DNA from: Candidatus Kapaibacterium sp.
GTDB lineage: Bacteria > Bacteroidota > Ignavibacteria > Kapaibacteriales > UBA7675
Direction: 5' to 3'
DNA: 64,000 nt
Assembly (NCBI GenBank): GCA_028284775.1
Contig: JANQRB010000039.1
Coordinates: 1-64,000 of the forward strand
The first letter of the stretch is position 1, and every line of letters begins with the position of its first letter. Below are positions 42,141 to 51,652 of the stretch, piece by piece. Made by a program: the position numbers and the translations under genes. The notes beneath the pieces were generated by a model, which did no database searches, had not been told where the DNA came from, and saw only the letters and a program-made list of their open reading frames with translations.

Positions 42141-43814
42141 ATGTCTGCAAGCATCGAATCCCTTGAACGCCAACTGGCGCGGCCTCGCAACAAACAACGG
42201 CGCTTCGAGCTCCTGGCGGAGTTGGCCTGGAAAGTGTCCGCCATCAGCCAGATCAAAGCTTTCGACTACGCCAAGCAGGCCATTGCGCTGGCGGAGCAGT
42301 TACCGCATGAGCCGCCCGGCCTGCAGCGCTGTCTCGCGGTGGCCGCCAACGGCTATGTCGCCGATGCCAATCTGGCTTCCGCGGAGATGGTCCTAGGACG
42401 GGGCTTTCAGCTTGCGCTCAAATACGATGACGAGCAATGCCGCGCGATGCTGCTCTATGTGGAAGGCGAGAAATTCCTGCACAGCGGTCAGGCGCTGGCC
42501 GCCTTGCGAAGCGCCAATGCCAGTGTCGATCTGGCGCAGCGGCGTGGCTATAGTGCACGAAATGCTCGTTTGCTGCGGGTACGTCTCTGCTGCTACCTCG
42601 GGCTGCCGGATGAAGCCCTGACCGAATGCCTGGAACTGGCGGATGAAGCCGCACAAGAAAAGGAAGCCCGCATTTTATCCAAAGTCTACCGCGAGCTGGG
42701 CGAAGTATACAATGCGCTGAATGACCGGACGAACGCGCTTCATTGGCTCAACGAAGCCGCCGCACAATACAGGAAACTCAATCACGCCTACGGCGAAGCC
42801 GGTTGTTGCCGCTCGCTTGGAATGATCGCCTATCTGGACGGCGATTCCGGTCGGGCACTGGAATATTTTCATCGCGCCTGGGACCTGTTCAACAGCATTC
42901 CCGATAGTCCCGGGGTTATGGCCGATGTTTTGACCTGCACTGCATCGGTCCATTCGGACGTGAAAGACTTCGAAAAGGCGATCGTGTTTATCGAACGGGC
43001 GGAGCATGTTGCTCAACAATCCGAATCTAGCTTCACCAAAGCTCAGGCATACCTTGTGAAGGCTCAGTTGTACTTCGACCAGGGACAGTACCGCAAAGCA
43101 ATCCCACTCTTTGAACAGACCTTAGGCTATGCCGCCGAGATTAAGCTTCGCAATTTCGAACGGCAAATTCACAAGGTACTGGCGGAAGCATACGAACATG
43201 AAGGCTGTCACCAACAGGCACTCATGCATGAAAAAATGGGCAGCGCCGTCGAAAAGCAGCTCCGCGGGCATCAGATTCAGCAACGGGCGGCACGAATTGC
43301 GGCGCAGTTCGAACTGCGGCGGCTCAGGGCGGCACGGGAGGAAGAAGATCGGCGCAGCCGGGAACTGCTACGCCGTAACGATGAGCTGCATGGCAACCTG
43401 AACTCCTTGCTGATCAGCCTGCAACAGCGTCAGCAGGGATTGTTAAAACTGAAAGCCGAAGTAGAAGTCATGCTGGACGAGGAAGGCAAGCGGCAGCTGC
43501 CATTTGCGAAACGGCTGATGGCCGAAATCGGAGAACAACTGCAGGATGCCGATATCCGGGCTGAGTTTCAACGGCAATTTGAAAAAGCCCACGGCCCTTT
43601 CATTCGCAATCTCAGCCGGCGCGCGGAAGCCCTGACACCAAGGGAAATCGAGCTGTGCAGTTTGCTGCGCCTCAATCAGTCGTCGCAGGAAATCGCCGAG
43701 CTTATGTATCTCTCGGTCAATACGGTCAACACGCATCGGCGGCATATTCGCAAGAAGCTGGGATTGGCTCGCGGTGACAATCTGGTGACATTCCTGGCCG
43801 GCCTGCAGGACTGA
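42141..43814 (+). CDS. TPR-repeat LuxR-type HTH regulator (NTHR class), first of tandem pair
   Basis: 557 residues. N-terminal helix SIESLERQLARPRNKQRRFE, TPR-like repeats to about 380, then a coiled coil (about 380-470) starting RAARIAAQFELRRLRA. The C-terminal LuxR-type HTH (about 495-550) has LTPREIELCSLLRL and recognition helix NTVNTHRRHIRKKL. No membrane segment. It is followed 180 bases later by a colinear paralogue of identical length (43995-45668), a clear tandem duplication. The BNR-repeat secreted protein precedes it and the hybrid histidine kinase follows the pair, all on the plus strand. Confidence 0.88.
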   Translation: MSASIESLERQLARPRNKQRRFELLAELAWKVSAISQIKAFDYAKQAIALAEQLPHEPPGLQRCLAVAANGYVADANLASAEMVLGRGFQLALKYDDEQCRAMLLYVEGEKFLHSGQALAALRSANASVDLAQRRGYSARNARLLRVRLCCYLGLPDEALTECLELADEAAQEKEARILSKVYRELGEVYNALNDRTNALHWLNEAAAQYRKLNHAYGEAGCCRSLGMIAYLDGDSGRALEYFHRAWDLFNSIPDSPGVMADVLTCTASVHSDVKDFEKAIVFIERAEHVAQQSESSFTKAQAYLVKAQLYFDQGQYRKAIPLFEQTLGYAAEIKLRNFERQIHKVLAEAYEHEGCHQQALMHEKMGSAVEKQLRGHQIQQRAARIAAQFELRRLRAAREEEDRRSRELLRRNDELHGNLNSLLISLQQRQQGLLKLKAEVEVMLDEEGKRQLPFAKRLMAEIGEQLQDADIRAEFQRQFEKAHGPFIRNLSRRAEALTPREIELCSLLRLNQSSQEIAELMYLSVNTVNTHRRHIRKKLGLARGDNLVTFLAGLQD

Positions 43815-43994
43815 GAAGGACGGCAGCCGCCGCGACGCCGGAAGAATATCTGCCGGGTCCGGGATCTAAAGCCGTCACATCGGTCCACCCTGTCGGCGCA
43901 GGGACCGGCGCGGCCCTAAATCAATGAAATGGCAAGCTCATTTGGCAAGTGATAACGCAATTTTTGCAAGCAGCGCGCTACGCGACAATGCCGT

Positions 43995-45668
43995 ATGATA
44001 GATACTCTCGAATCCATGGAAGAGGAACTGCAGCAGACCCGCAACAAGCAGCGGCAATTCGAGCTGTTGGCAGAGCTTGCCTGGAAGACGACCGCTACCA
44101 GACCCACAAAAACCTTCCAGTATTCCACTAGAGCCGTCGAGCTGGCCGGCCACATGCGCATGGAGCCGCCCGGCCTGCAACGCTGCCTAGCGCTTGCGGC
44201 GAGCGGCTTCATTACTTTCGGCAATTTGGACAAGGCGAAGTCCCTGTTGGAGCGGGCGCAGCAACTCGCAAGACAACGGGAAGACGATCGCTGCCGAGAG
44301 CTTCTCCTGCGCGTCGAGGCGGAACTGCACATGCAAAATGGAACCCCGCTGAGCGCACTGCGCTGCGCCGATGCCGCCATCGAGCTGGCCCGCGGCAATG
44401 GATTCGACACGCTGAGCGCCCGTCTGATGCGAGTTCGCTTCTGCGCTTACTTCGGTATGACCGATGAGGCCCTCGTCGAATGCCTGGAGCTGGTGGAAAA
44501 AGTCAAGCATAAGGAGCCGACAGGCACAGTAGCCAGAGTTTACAGTTTGTTAGGCGAGGTTTATCATAAACTTCTGGACGCGCACAATACCCGGCTCTGG
44601 CTGAACAAAGCCGCGGAAACATACCGTCAGCTGGATCATGCCTATGGCGAGGCCTCCTGTTTGCGTTCGCTTGGCATTATTGCCGCTGCCGAGAACAAAG
44701 CGCAAGAGGCGATTGGGTACTTTCATCGCGCTATCGGTCTGCTGCAGGCCCTCCCGGAAAGCCCTGCCATCAAGGCAACGATTTTCGGCAGTCTGGCAAT
44801 GGCGTATTCCAAATGTAAAAATGCCGGCAAAGCGGAGTGGGCGCTGCGGTGCGCCGATGAAAACGCCCGCAAAGCCAACGCGCCGTACAACATTGCCGAG
44901 CTCCATGGCTTTAAAGGTCAACTTCTCTTCGATCGGGAACAGTACGATGCCGCGATCAGGGAATTGGAACTTGCTCTGCGGGTTGTCCGGGAGCTGGATT
45001 TTCCGCATTTCAAGTGGCAGATACAAAAGCTCCTGGCCTCGTCATACGAACGAATCGACTCCCACAAAGAAGCGCTTGCCTACGAAAAGATGGCGACAGC
45101 CGCCGAGGAGCAACTCTACGGCCACAAGATGCAACAGAAGGTCGCGCGAATAGCCGCGCAATTCGAGCTACGCCAGATCAGGGCGGAGCAGGAAATCGAG
45201 CGCAGGAGCAGGCAGGAGCTGGAAAGCCGCGGCGAAGAGCTGCATCGTAATTTGAATGCGATGCTGCTCAATCTCCACCAACGCCAGAAAGGATTATTGA
45301 AGCTGAAATCCGAAGTAGAGACGATGCTCGACAAAGGCAAGGGACAGCACCTGCAACTCGGCCGCCAGCTACTGGCCGAAATCGAAGAACAACTGCGGGA
45401 TAGCAATGTTCGGAATGATCTACAGCGGCAGGTCGAGCAGACGCACGGTGCTTTCATTCGTACGCTCCGCCGGCATGCAGCGGATCTGACTCCGGCCGAA
45501 ATCGAGCTGTGTACGCTGTTGCGGCTCAATCAGTCTTCCCAGGCGATCGCCGATCTCCTCTACCTCTCGGTCAATACGGTCAACACCCACCGCCGCCGCA
45601 TTCGCAAGAAGCTGGGCCTGGAACGCAATGATAACCTGGTGACCTTCCTGGCTACCCTGCAGGATTAG
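43995..45668 (+). CDS. TPR-repeat LuxR-type HTH regulator (NTHR class), second of tandem pair
   Basis: 557 residues, aligning without gaps of note to 42141-43814 along its whole length, including EELQQTRNKQRQFELLAELA at the start, KVARIAAQFELRQIRAEQE in the coiled coil and LTPAEIELCTLLRL plus NTVNTHRRRIRKKL in the HTH. The two recognition helices differ at one position (HRRH versus HRRR), so the copies may bind similar sites while their TPR parts have diverged in ligand. It is the gene immediately upstream of the kinase, but a 900-base gap separates them. Confidence 0.88.
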   Translation: MIDTLESMEEELQQTRNKQRQFELLAELAWKTTATRPTKTFQYSTRAVELAGHMRMEPPGLQRCLALAASGFITFGNLDKAKSLLERAQQLARQREDDRCRELLLRVEAELHMQNGTPLSALRCADAAIELARGNGFDTLSARLMRVRFCAYFGMTDEALVECLELVEKVKHKEPTGTVARVYSLLGEVYHKLLDAHNTRLWLNKAAETYRQLDHAYGEASCLRSLGIIAAAENKAQEAIGYFHRAIGLLQALPESPAIKATIFGSLAMAYSKCKNAGKAEWALRCADENARKANAPYNIAELHGFKGQLLFDREQYDAAIRELELALRVVRELDFPHFKWQIQKLLASSYERIDSHKEALAYEKMATAAEEQLYGHKMQQKVARIAAQFELRQIRAEQEIERRSRQELESRGEELHRNLNAMLLNLHQRQKGLLKLKSEVETMLDKGKGQHLQLGRQLLAEIEEQLRDSNVRNDLQRQVEQTHGAFIRTLRRHAADLTPAEIELCTLLRLNQSSQAIADLLYLSVNTVNTHRRRIRKKLGLERNDNLVTFLATLQD

Positions 45669-46575
45669 ATGCAGCATTCGAGGCGCGACGCGGATTCGGC
45701 AGGTTTGACGGGCCAACAGCCGCGGTCACTCTTCCGCGATCTTCTGCGCGTGGACCGCAATCCCGCGCAGCAAGAATGGACAGCCGTCCACCCGTCGCAC
45801 CTGCCTTTCTCCGCATAAAGCGCCGCCCAAGCGTTGTAAGAAGCACATCCGGGCAATGAATTCCGTCGATCGTCCGCACGGCCTGATCCAAAGCAAGCCC
45901 AAGACCTGCTGCAGACCGAACTGCGTCACCCAGAACTGACGACGTTCCTCATTGCTGCATCCCGCCGCTTTGACAGTCGGCTATGTGTTCTGCCGATACG
46001 AACCGGCTATCGCGGCAGCGTCAGCGGATGTGTCTGAGCAGCAATGTACAGCGGGTATGCCCTCTTCCGAATGGGTATATTTTGAGTATGGGCCGTCGCA
46101 GCACCCCGCTCAGCCGCGATAGATAGATTGTTTTTTTGGTCGGCCCGCCCGATAGGCCCCATCAGTCAGGGGAATCCTCGACGATCACAAATCCCGATTC
46201 AGCCCGGCAAAAATGGTCTTGTACAAGAGGATACAGGCGGCTCCGAATGACTTCGGCCGCTCAAACGCAACATGTCGCCGGCGGCACGACAGTGCCGATG
46301 AATTCACCTCTTCGGTATAACGTTTTGGAATATTGTCAGGCGATACTTATTCTTGGCCTTGCGATTGTTCTGCACGAGAGAGCAATCCCGGGCGCCGGCG
46401 AATGCAGGGTCGCCGATACCGGGCAGCGCAGCAACATCATCAGCCGGTCGGCTCTTCGATTACAGCAATCGCAGCATTCATCGCTCATCTTAGCCTATGT
46501 CTATCGAGACAGCCGCTCGCGACCGGTTTCTATTCAACGGATCGTCAGCATTTTTCCACCCGGACCTCTCTAACC
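45669..46575. other. 0.9-kb intergenic region
   Basis: Between the second tandem regulator and the hybrid kinase. Several short frames on both strands are present, but none has a good start signal or a recognisable domain. A plus-strand TATATTTTG near 46077 resembles a -7 box, about 500 bases before the kinase start. It may hold a long leader or gene remnants. Confidence 0.4.
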
Positions 46576-49395
46576 ATGAGCACTTGGGTCGTCACTATAC
46601 ACTGTCTTTCGCTGTGGCTGATACTGAGCGTCAGCCCGGCTGCACGGATCGCCCTCGCAGCGCCAGATACCTTGATTGTAAGCACCGGAGCGCGAAGCTA
46701 CGATCCTGCGACCGTGCTTTCCGTATTGGAGGATCGACAAAGCGAGTGGGGAGTGAGCCAGGTCAGCGACGACAGCCTGGCCAGTCTGTTCAGCACGCTC
46801 AATGGTGAAAAGCCCGGTTTCGGCTTCTCCCGGTCGGCATTCTGGCTGCGCTTCTGCCTCGCCAATAAGGCAGATCACCGGCAAGACCTGCTGCTGGAGC
46901 TGGACTACCCGCTGATTGACTCGATTGAATTGTATACGAGAATGGCCGACGGCAGCATCCGGTATGAACTAGCCGGCGATCACCTACCCTTCGCCGAACG
47001 CTCGCTGGATTATCGCAACGTCGTCTTCCGCCTACGGCTCGCCCCGCAGACCGCTCAAACCTACTTCATGCGCGTAAAATCGAGCAGTACGCTTAACATT
47101 CCGCTGACGCTCTGGGCGCCGGAAGCCTTTCACGACAAGCGCGTGGCGGAGCAACTGGTACTTGGCATCTTCTATGGCGGCTTTCTGATCATGCTGATAT
47201 ATGCTCTGTTCATCTTTCTTGCCGCGCGCGAAATCAGTTACCTGTACTATGCGCTTTTTATTGCCGGAACGCTCCTGGTGTTTTTGTCGCTTAATGGTAT
47301 GGCTTTTCAGTACCTGTGGCCCAATGCGACCTACTGGGCCAATATCTGCATTCCTTTCATTCTCTGTTTCGCGGTATTGTGGACCATCCTGTTCACCCGG
47401 GCCTTTCTCAATACGGCCGGGCTGAGTCGGCGCTTCGACGGCATCCTGCGCCTTCTGGCGGCGCTGGTGATCGGCGGCATGGCCGGCTCCCTGCTGCTGC
47501 CGTATAGCATCATCATCAAGATCAGCCTTGCACTCGTGATCGGCACGTCCTTTCTTCTGCTGGGCGCCGGTATCCACGCGGTGTGGAGCGGTTTCCGCCC
47601 CGGCGTGTATTTCCTGATTGCATGGAGCGCTTTCCTGGTCGGCACCCTGGTGTATGCGCTTATGGTAATCGGGGTGCTTCCGTCGAATTTTTTCACGAAC
47701 TGGTCGGTGCAGATCGGGGCAGCGCTGATCCTGATTCTGTTTTCACTCGGTCTGGCGGACAAAATAACCATGCTGCGCACCGCCAAAGAACAAAGCGAGC
47801 AGGCTAAAGAGCTGGCCGAAGCGACAGCCGCGGCGAAATCAGAGTTTCTCGCTACAATGAGTCACGAGATTCGAACGCCCTTAAACGGCGTGCTCGGTAC
47901 TACCGGCCTGCTGCGCGATACAGTATTGAATCAGGAGCAGTGGGAATATGTCGAAACGATTCGCCTCAGCGGTGAAAATCTATTAACCATTATTAACGAC
48001 ATTCTCGATTTTTCAAAAATCGAATCCGGCAAGATCGACCTCGAGATGCAGCCATTCGAATTGCGCACCTGCGTGGAAGACGTCCTCGACCTCTTTGCGG
48101 CTAAGGCCACGGAGAAGAAGTTAGACCTGTTAAGTTATGTCGATGACGGCGTCCCCCCGGTCATTCGCAGCGACCGGACGCGCCTCCAACAGATACTTGC
48201 CAACCTGATCAGCAATGCGATCAAGTTTACGCAGCGGGGTGAAGTCTTTGTATCAGCGCAAACCCTGTCGGAAGGCGATGAAGGACTGCGCCTGCAATTT
48301 GTCGTGCGGGATTCCGGCATCGGCATTGCGGCCGACAAACTGGATCGCCTCTTTGAAGTCTTTTCGCAGGTCGACTCTTCGATTACGCGGCGCTATGGCG
48401 GAACCGGACTTGGACTGGCGATCTGTAAAAAGCTTGTCAATCTGTTGGGCGGCGATATCAGGGCCGATAGCAGGGAAGGCAGGGGCACGAGCTTCACCTT
48501 CACCATCCGGGTGCAGAAGGCGACAGCCGCTGAGAGCAAGACGGAACAGCGGCAGGACTTCGCGACGCTGCACGATGCCAGCGTCCTGATTGTGGACGAC
48601 AATGAAACAAACCGCTTGATTCTGAGCAAGCAATGTCAACGCTGGGGAATGCGTACCCAGACGGCGCAGGATGCAGACGAAGCGCTGAAGGTTCTTCGCG
48701 ACGGATTAACATTTGATGTCGGTGTTCTCGATTATTTCATGCCGGGAATCAACGGCGTGGAGCTGGCAATGGAGTGGCGTAATCTGCCGAACGGATCACC
48801 CCCGTTGGTACTGCTCTCATCAGGCGGTCCGCCTGGAAAACTCGATGAAAGGATCGACGGTCTGTTTATAACCGCTCTTGCCAAGCCGCTGCGTCAGTCT
48901 AAGCTGCGTTCCATCCTCGCGGCGGCGCTGAGCGGCGACACCGTCAGGAAGGAAACTCCGCAACGCAGCGCATCATCGTTTGATTCAAGCCTTGGCCAAC
49001 AACTGCCGCTGCACATCCTCGTGGCCGAAGACAATCCTATCAACCAGAAGATTGCGCTGCGCGTGCTCGCCAAACTGGGCTATCAGGCCGATCAGGCCGC
49101 CAACGGACTGGAGGCGGTCGAGGCGGTCGAACGCCGACAATATGACCTGGTATTCATGGATATGCAGATGCCGGAAATGGATGGCCTGGAAGCCACCCGG
49201 ACCATTATTAACAATACGGCGCCGGAGCGGCGTCCGCAGATTATCGCAATGACGGCCAATGCGATGGCCGACGACCGCGACAGGTGCCTCGCGGCCGGTA
49301 TGAACGGCTTCCTCAGCAAGCCGATTCAACTTGATGAATTAACATCAAAACTCGAAGAAATCGGCACAAGGATTAAAGAGGCAAAACAGACGTGA
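46576..49395 (+). CDS. 7TMR-DISM hybrid histidine kinase with two receiver domains
   Basis: 939 residues from the ATG at 46576; the frame is open to 46333, but only this start gives a signal peptide (residues 1-30). A periplasmic 7TMR-DISMED2-like domain (about 35-175) is followed by seven membrane helices (about 194-398). The HisKA domain has the phosphoacceptor in MSHEIRTP (His430), and the HATPase has an N-box near 540 and GTGLGLAI near 609. Receiver 1 holds VDDN and Asp719; receiver 2 holds AEDN and Asp862, with KP lysines present. There is no Hpt domain. Such kinases sense periplasmic ligands, often sugars, and signal by phosphorelay. No cognate DNA-binding response regulator is adjacent, so an external partner is expected. 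It is the only two-component protein in the window. Confidence 0.93.
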   Translation: MSTWVVTIHCLSLWLILSVSPAARIALAAPDTLIVSTGARSYDPATVLSVLEDRQSEWGVSQVSDDSLASLFSTLNGEKPGFGFSRSAFWLRFCLANKADHRQDLLLELDYPLIDSIELYTRMADGSIRYELAGDHLPFAERSLDYRNVVFRLRLAPQTAQTYFMRVKSSSTLNIPLTLWAPEAFHDKRVAEQLVLGIFYGGFLIMLIYALFIFLAAREISYLYYALFIAGTLLVFLSLNGMAFQYLWPNATYWANICIPFILCFAVLWTILFTRAFLNTAGLSRRFDGILRLLAALVIGGMAGSLLLPYSIIIKISLALVIGTSFLLLGAGIHAVWSGFRPGVYFLIAWSAFLVGTLVYALMVIGVLPSNFFTNWSVQIGAALILILFSLGLADKITMLRTAKEQSEQAKELAEATAAAKSEFLATMSHEIRTPLNGVLGTTGLLRDTVLNQEQWEYVETIRLSGENLLTIINDILDFSKIESGKIDLEMQPFELRTCVEDVLDLFAAKATEKKLDLLSYVDDGVPPVIRSDRTRLQQILANLISNAIKFTQRGEVFVSAQTLSEGDEGLRLQFVVRDSGIGIAADKLDRLFEVFSQVDSSITRRYGGTGLGLAICKKLVNLLGGDIRADSREGRGTSFTFTIRVQKATAAESKTEQRQDFATLHDASVLIVDDNETNRLILSKQCQRWGMRTQTAQDADEALKVLRDGLTFDVGVLDYFMPGINGVELAMEWRNLPNGSPPLVLLSSGGPPGKLDERIDGLFITALAKPLRQSKLRSILAAALSGDTVRKETPQRSASSFDSSLGQQLPLHILVAEDNPINQKIALRVLAKLGYQADQAANGLEAVEAVERRQYDLVFMDMQMPEMDGLEATRTIINNTAPERRPQIIAMTANAMADDRDRCLAAGMNGFLSKPIQLDELTSKLEEIGTRIKEAKQT

Positions 49396-49553
49396 ATTCC
49401 GCCGGAGTGTTCGCCGCACTTGCCGGACTCTGCACGCCGGGCATCGCGGACGCAATTGTTCACTGGGCGCGCCCTCCTCGGATTCCGTGAAGACATTGCG
49501 CCGTCATAACCGTGAGCTGGTCGGAACATTACCATGGCTCTTTGCCTCGTTAA

Positions 49554-50417
49554 CTACCAGTACAGGTTAATCCGCACTCCCAATCGGCTCACAGCCTGCT
49601 CGCGATCATTGAAGCGCCAGAGCTTGCGATCGGCATAGAGCGATACTTCAGCGCCGTCCTGACCGGGCGGGATCAACATGTAGCTTGCCGTGCACGCGAC
49701 AGAGAGAGTGGTAAGAGCGGGATCGACAAGAATGTGCCGAGCGTCGCCCTGCACTTTCAGCATATATCGCTGCCGCAGCAGGATGTCCAAGCTGGCCCTC
49801 GCGCTTGATTCCAATCCTGTCCTATAACTGTCGACCGGCGGGCCGAAATCACCAAAAAAATCACGACCCAGGCGCAGCGAACTGAGGCCAAAACTTATCT
49901 GCAGTCCCGGCAGCGCGACGAATTGTTCGGCATCACTTGCCTTGTGCTCGCTGCCAAGCCGCAGTTCGAACCAACGGTCATGCGCGGCGACCAGACCGGA
50001 ACGGTTGATATCGATCAGCGTGAAACCGAATGTAGTTGTGAAGTAAGGCCGGTTGAGGGACGCGGCACTCGATGTTGACTGCTTGTGAACGTGCGGAAAC
50101 ACCACCACATCACTGCCATAGGCAAAGAGTGTAGCACGCCAGGGGACACGCTTGCTGACATCGCTCGTCAGTAGGCCAAGGCTCATACTGATAACGGTAT
50201 ACTTTTTTTCGTGGCGGGGCCAAGCGTTTAAGAGGGCGTAGCGCAACAGATATCGCTCACCGAAGTCCTCAAAGTTGTCAACCGAAAATTCCAGCAATTC
50301 CGACGAGTGAATTGCGATATTCTGCTCGGCCTGGGCTAAGGGCTGATAAGCGAGTAAAAGTAAGAGCAGCCCTACAGCGAGCGCCCTATGTTCATGCCGG
50401 CGATTGCCCTCGGCCAT
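49554..50417 (-). CDS. Probable outer-membrane beta-barrel protein
   Basis: 287 residues with a signal peptide (about 1-30, ending AQA). The mature part is rich in alternating hydrophobic/polar strands with aromatic residues and ends in RINLYW, a C-terminal aromatic typical of barrels recognised by the BAM machinery. No family is recognised. The size would suit an 8-12 strand barrel. It is on the minus strand, convergent with the kinase, and follows a small cysteine-rich secreted protein in the same orientation. Confidence 0.65.
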   Translation of the reverse strand: MAEGNRRHEHRALAVGLLLLLLAYQPLAQAEQNIAIHSSELLEFSVDNFEDFGERYLLRYALLNAWPRHEKKYTVISMSLGLLTSDVSKRVPWRATLFAYGSDVVVFPHVHKQSTSSAASLNRPYFTTTFGFTLIDINRSGLVAAHDRWFELRLGSEHKASDAEQFVALPGLQISFGLSSLRLGRDFFGDFGPPVDSYRTGLESSARASLDILLRQRYMLKVQGDARHILVDPALTTLSVACTASYMLIPPGQDGAEVSLYADRKLWRFNDREQAVSRLGVRINLYW

Positions 50418-50700
50418 AGTTTTCCGAATTCTGATGCGCGGAGAGCCGGGAAGCTCTGACTATCGGTAAACTACGGAATGCGGCCGAGACAAGCAATTGC
50501 GGCCTGGGGGCCAGAGGCCGCCGATTACATCTGAACAAGCGGGGGATCGCCCTGAGAATCGATGTTATTCGCGGGCATAAGATTGCGGATCTTTCCACAA
50601 AGCTTCGGCGCCCGCACGATGACAATCGACGCGATTGACATTGAAACCGGGCGCCGCTGCGATCTGCAGAGTTCGGGTAGGGCCAGACCCGGATACAAGT

Positions 50701-51075
50701 TTAGTTGACCGTCACAGAACACTGGTCAACGACCACATTCGCGAATGGGGCGGGCAAGGCACAAGTACCCGGCGCTGCGCAGTCCACTGAAAAGGGCGTA
50801 ATATTAATAAAACAAATGGTCGTCACAGCGCCATACGATACCGTCACCGACGTGATGCAGCAGGTGTTGGGCACATCGACAGTCTCCCCGGGATCAACTT
50901 CAATATTGCCGCCGTTCTGGCAGGGCATATTACTTTCAATCTGAATTGTCACTTTACACGGTCCATTGTTCGTCAGTGTATGCTTGACACATAATGCATC
51001 GGCAGTCACGAAGGACAACAGCGACACGACAATCGCCACCGACAACATTCCGAACAAACGCATTGATTTCTGCAT
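50701..51075 (-). CDS. Small cysteine-rich secreted protein
   Basis: About 124 residues from the ATG at 51075; an ATG at 51063 with AGGA 12 bases upstream is an alternative. A signal peptide ends near VTADA. The mature part of about 100 residues has nine cysteines, including a CC pair and DCAAPGTC, and is otherwise Thr/Val/Asn-rich, so a disulfide-stabilised beta fold is likely. There is no sorting tail or lipobox. Family unknown. It has its own upstream region with an inverted repeat and may be expressed apart from the barrel gene that follows. Confidence 0.6.
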   Translation of the reverse strand: MQKSMRLFGMLSVAIVVSLLSFVTADALCVKHTLTNNGPCKVTIQIESNMPCQNGGNIEVDPGETVDVPNTCCITSVTVSYGAVTTICFINITPFSVDCAAPGTCALPAPFANVVVDQCSVTVN

Positions 51076-51652
51076 CCTAAACCCCAGCACTAATAGGTTA
51101 AACAAATAGATTAAGATTCGTCTTGAGACGGACGAAATAAACGAAGAGAATCGGCAGTGTTATTGAGAGTGAGGCGCCACGGCAGAGCGGTGTCGCGGCG
51201 CAAAAGATTCCAGCGGTGTCAACGGGCAGTGGTCGTCTGGTTTCTTCCGAGCGCAATGGTAATCATTAGTATACTAATATGCAAATGAATTGTGCCGCCC
51301 GGGATCAGCGACGCGAATATGTTAATACAGACTCCTTCCCACTGCCGTCCCTTCACCTGGGCCCCGGAACGGCACCGTTCACAAGCCGGAAGCTCTCGAT
51401 CCGATGTAACGCCTGGTTTACGCTTGTCCGCAAGCGGTCGATAGCATTGCCGGGCGGTGCTGAAATGCAAAGAGCAAATCTGCGGTATCTCCGGTTCGGC
51501 AGCCGGGCGATGACATGCCGTACTTTTGCAGTAGTAATATTTTACTTCTCAGGACGTATATTGGATGGAATTTCGGACCGCCTCTGACCCACCGGCACGT
51601 TCCTCATCGCGCACGCGCGTTTGCTTCGGCGCGTCAACCAGGGAGAATTGTC
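51076..51652. other. Divergent intergenic region
   Basis: About 580 bases between the minus-strand cysteine-rich gene and the plus-strand gene at 51653. It contains the nested inverted repeat at 51117-51136 and a plus-strand GTATATTGG near 51550 that resembles a -7 box. A 102-codon plus-strand frame (51279-51587) is not convincing. Confidence 0.4.
51117..51136 (-). promoter_or_regulatory. Nested inverted repeat, possible operator
   Basis: TTCGTC (51117-51122) and GACGAA (51131-51136) flank a nested CGTCT/AGACG dyad, about 45 bases before the cysteine-rich gene. Dyad size suits a dimeric repressor or a short leader hairpin. Confidence 0.3.

Noticed and set aside
45669..46135. Short minus-strand frames (for example 45726-45929) as genes
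   Set aside because: No start signals or recognisable domains; composition not convincing.
51279..51587. 102-codon plus-strand frame in the divergent region
   Set aside because: No ribosome site and no protein-like pattern; more likely regulatory DNA.
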